From: JANLTP01 sp031363055
GTDB taxonomy: Bacteria; Pseudomonadota; Gammaproteobacteria; Burkholderiales; Burkholderiaceae_E
NCBI GenBank assembly: GCA_031363055.1
Contig: JANLTP010000165.1
Location: forward strand, 1-64,000
DNA: 64,000 bases
Reading direction: 5' to 3'
Shown here piece after piece: positions 62,378 to 64,000 of the stretch. Position 1 is the first letter of the stretch. The number at the start of each line of letters is the position of its first letter. A program made the position numbers and the translations under genes. The notes beneath the pieces are model-generated. The model worked only from the letters and a program-made list of their open reading frames with translations. It was not told where the DNA came from and ran no database searches.

Positions 62378-63421
62378 CTACTCGCTGGTGAAAATGGTAC
62401 CCAACTTGTCCATGCGCTCCAGCGCCATGCCGCAGCCGCGGACTACACAGGTCAAGGGATCATCTGCCACCAGGACAGGTAAACCGGTTTCTTCCATCAG
62501 CAAGCGATCGAGGTCACGCAACAAGGCGCCGCCGCCGGTCAACATGATGCCGCGCGTGGTGATGTCGGCGCCGAGCTCTGGTGGTGTCTGTTCGAGCGCG
62601 ATCTTGACCGACGAGACTATCTGATTCAACGGATCGGTGAGCGCTTCCAGAATTTCATTGGAGGAGACCGTGAAGCTGCGCGGAATGCCTTCCGATAAAT
62701 TGCGGCCCTTGACTTCCATCTCCTTGACCTCGGAACCCGGAAAGGCCGAGCCGATTGATTTCTTGATGTGTTCGGCGGTTTGTTCGCCGATCAACATGCC
62801 GTAGTTGCGTCGGATGTAGTTGACGATGGCCTCGTCAAACTTGTCGCCACCGACCCGAACCGAGCCCTTGTAGACCATGCCACCTAACGAGATGACGCCG
62901 ACCTCGGTGGTGCCACCGCCAATGTCGACGACCATCGACCCGGATGGTTCCGACACCGGCAGGCCGGCGCCAATCGCTGCAGCCATCGGCTCTTCGATCA
63001 GGTAGACCTGGGAGGCGCCCGCACCGAGCGCGGATTCGCGAATCGCGCGACGCTCGACCTGGGTCGATCCGCACGGCACACAAATGATGATGCGCGGGCT
63101 CGGCGAAAACAGCCGCGACTCATGCACCATCCGGATGAATTGCTTGAGCATCTGCTCGGTCACCGTGAAGTCGGCAATGACGCCGTCTTTCATCGGTCGG
63201 ATGGCCTCGATGTTGCCCGGCACCTTGCCGAGCATCTGTTTGGCCTCGGTACCGACCGCAGCGATAGTCTTTTTGCCGTTGGGGCCACCTTCCTGTCGGA
63301 TGGCCACAACGGACGGTTGATCCAACACAATGCCTTTGCCTCGCACATAAATGAGGGTATTTGCGGTGCCCAGATCAATCGCCAGGTCGGTAGAAAAGTA
63401 TTTTCGAAAAAAGGTCAGCAT
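62378..63421 (-). CDS. mreB: Rod shape-determining protein MreB
   Basis: A 347-residue bacterial actin. The N-terminal amphipathic MLTFFRKYFS, phosphate motif AIDLGTANTLIYVRG, VDIGGGTTEVGVISLGG and TGGGALLRDLDRLL are present. It forms membrane filaments that position the elongasome. ATG 63421 follows a caggggaa ribosome-binding sequence. The gene ends with TAG, which shows that TAG is a normal stop in this genome. It is the first gene of the mre-mrd operon. Confidence 0.97.
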   Translation of the reverse strand: MLTFFRKYFSTDLAIDLGTANTLIYVRGKGIVLDQPSVVAIRQEGGPNGKKTIAAVGTEAKQMLGKVPGNIEAIRPMKDGVIADFTVTEQMLKQFIRMVHESRLFSPSPRIIICVPCGSTQVERRAIRESALGAGASQVYLIEEPMAAAIGAGLPVSEPSGSMVVDIGGGTTEVGVISLGGMVYKGSVRVGGDKFDEAIVNYIRRNYGMLIGEQTAEHIKKSIGSAFPGSEVKEMEVKGRNLSEGIPRSFTVSSNEILEALTDPLNQIVSSVKIALEQTPPELGADITTRGIMLTGGGALLRDLDRLLMEETGLPVLVADDPLTCVVRGCGMALERMDKLGTIFTSE

Positions 63422-63478
63422 TTCCCCTGCCAGTCTCAAACAGGTCGTGGAACTTAAGAAGTCGAGCGAATCATACCG

Positions 63479-63484
63479 TATAAT
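63479..63484 (+). promoter_or_regulatory. -10-like element upstream of gatC
   Basis: A perfect tataat lies 58 bases upstream of the gatC ATG, in the 121-base space shared with the divergent mreB. A -35 match (ttaaga at 63454) is 19 bases off, longer than ideal. It is a plausible gatC promoter. Confidence 0.45.
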
Positions 63485-63542
63485 TCATTGGATTATCTAG
63501 GTTTTTTGGCATTTCCCCGAAATCATCCAGCCTGAGCCCTTC

Positions 63543-63830
63543 ATGAGTTTGTCCGCCGAGGATGTACAGCGTATTGCCAAATTGGCGCACTTGCAGTTAA
63601 ACGCTGAGGAGGCGGGCAGCACGCTCGAACAGTTGAATCAGGTGTTCGAGCTCATCGAAGCGCTCAAGGCCGTCGACACCAGCGGTGTTGTGCCGATGAC
63701 ACATGCGACCGATCTGGTGTTGCGTTTACGAGACGATGTTGTCAGTGAGACAGATCGCCGTGAGGATTATCAGGCGATTGCACCCCTGGTCGAACGTGGT
63801 CTTTACCTGGTTCCGAAGGTCATCGAATGA
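63543..63830 (+). CDS. gatC: Asp/Glu-tRNA amidotransferase subunit GatC
   Basis: A 95-residue GatC. The block MSLSAEDVQRIAKLAHLQLN and the C-terminal TDLVLRLRDDVV segment with LVERGLYLVPKVIE are as expected. It stabilises GatA in the complex that converts Glu-tRNA(Gln) and Asp-tRNA(Asn) to the amide forms. Its stop overlaps the gatA ATG by four bases (ATGA). Divergent from mreB. Confidence 0.96.
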   Translation: MSLSAEDVQRIAKLAHLQLNAEEAGSTLEQLNQVFELIEALKAVDTSGVVPMTHATDLVLRLRDDVVSETDRREDYQAIAPLVERGLYLVPKVIE

Positions 63831-64000
63831 CTCCGCCGGCCGACTCTGCCTGGCACTCGATGAGCGTTTCCGAGCTGGCCGATGCACTGGTGCGCCGCCA
63901 GGTCAGCGCCGTCGAGCTGGCCCAGCATTTTCTGGCGCGCATTCAGGCCAGCCGGTTGAATGCGTTCATCGACGTCAATCCCGAGCTCAGTCTGGCCGAG
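63827..64000 (+). CDS. gatA: Asp/Glu-tRNA amidotransferase subunit GatA (partial)
   Basis: The first 58 codons of gatA are seen and the window ends inside the gene. SVSELADALVRRQVSAVELA is the normal N-terminal helix, and NAFIDVNPELSLAE follows. The catalytic Ser-Ser-Lys triad lies beyond the window. It overlaps gatC and would be followed by gatB in most relatives. Confidence 0.93.
   Translation, partial: MTPPADSAWHSMSVSELADALVRRQVSAVELAQHFLARIQASRLNAFIDVNPELSLAE

Overview
The window looks like a chromosomal segment of a betaproteobacterium, most likely of the order Burkholderiales. The strongest sign is the right-hand end, where gatC-gatA are transcribed away from mreB-mreC-mreD-mrdA-rodA, an arrangement usual in that group. 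Four periplasmic solute-binding proteins of the Bug (tripartite tricarboxylate) type point the same way, as do the high GC content and many CoA, aromatic-acid and short-chain dehydrogenase genes. Taxonomy is inferred from gene content only.

Layout. 1-2.9 kb: relics (IS91-type transposase fragment, clpB 5' fragment, PhoX C-terminal fragment) around an Old Yellow Enzyme reductase and a Gfa-like zinc protein. 3-11 kb: a decayed catabolic region with a 2OG-Fe dioxygenase, a shortened LysR regulator, a broken HMG-CoA-lyase-like gene, a CoA transferase gene with a stop, a Bug protein, a fumarylacetoacetate hydrolase, an extradiol dioxygenase and a Rieske oxygenase relic. 11-12 kb: a PIN-type toxin-antitoxin pair. 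12-17.5 kb: secreted proteins (fasciclin, ModA-like, EF-hand, DUF4198) and a TonB receptor gene with an internal stop. 18-24.7 kb: an enoyl reductase/ADH, VWA, DUF58, MoxR ATPase and S1C protease in one operon, with a second VWA gene divergent. 24.7-31 kb: ADH, SGNH hydrolase, SDR, secreted catalase-like protein, degenerate GGDEF protein and a type IV pilin. 31-41 kb: a DUF4347 relic, gamma-glutamyltransferase, Bug protein, cupin, large lipoprotein, HicAB with a broken toxin, and another Bug protein. 40-44 kb: a DUF7064/7065-like protein, APH-type phosphotransferase, helical protein and alpha/beta hydrolase. 44-47.4 kb: chrB, superoxide dismutase and a TPR protein, without an intact chrA. 47.4-57.8 kb: a methyltransferase, small regulators, several gene fragments (cyclase, AlbA/Schlafen, truncated Bug, VirD4/TraG), transporters and a second PIN toxin-antitoxin pair. 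57.8-64 kb: the elongasome operon and gatC-gatA.

The theme of the window is gene decay. About fifteen genes are disrupted, by single nonsense codons, one-base or 11-base indels, or intragenic deletions that remove a central or terminal part and sometimes keep the frame. Housekeeping genes at the right end are intact. Three further intact-looking proteins lack a classical catalytic residue: a catalase-like protein without the distal His, a GGDEF protein reading VGQEF, and a metalloprotease-like protein reading HQxxH. No rRNA, tRNA or CRISPR array was recognised. The best candidates for undescribed biology are the chrB promoter/operator with a possible chrA relic, the doubled-VWA MoxR/protease locus, and the DUF7064/phosphotransferase/helical-protein group.
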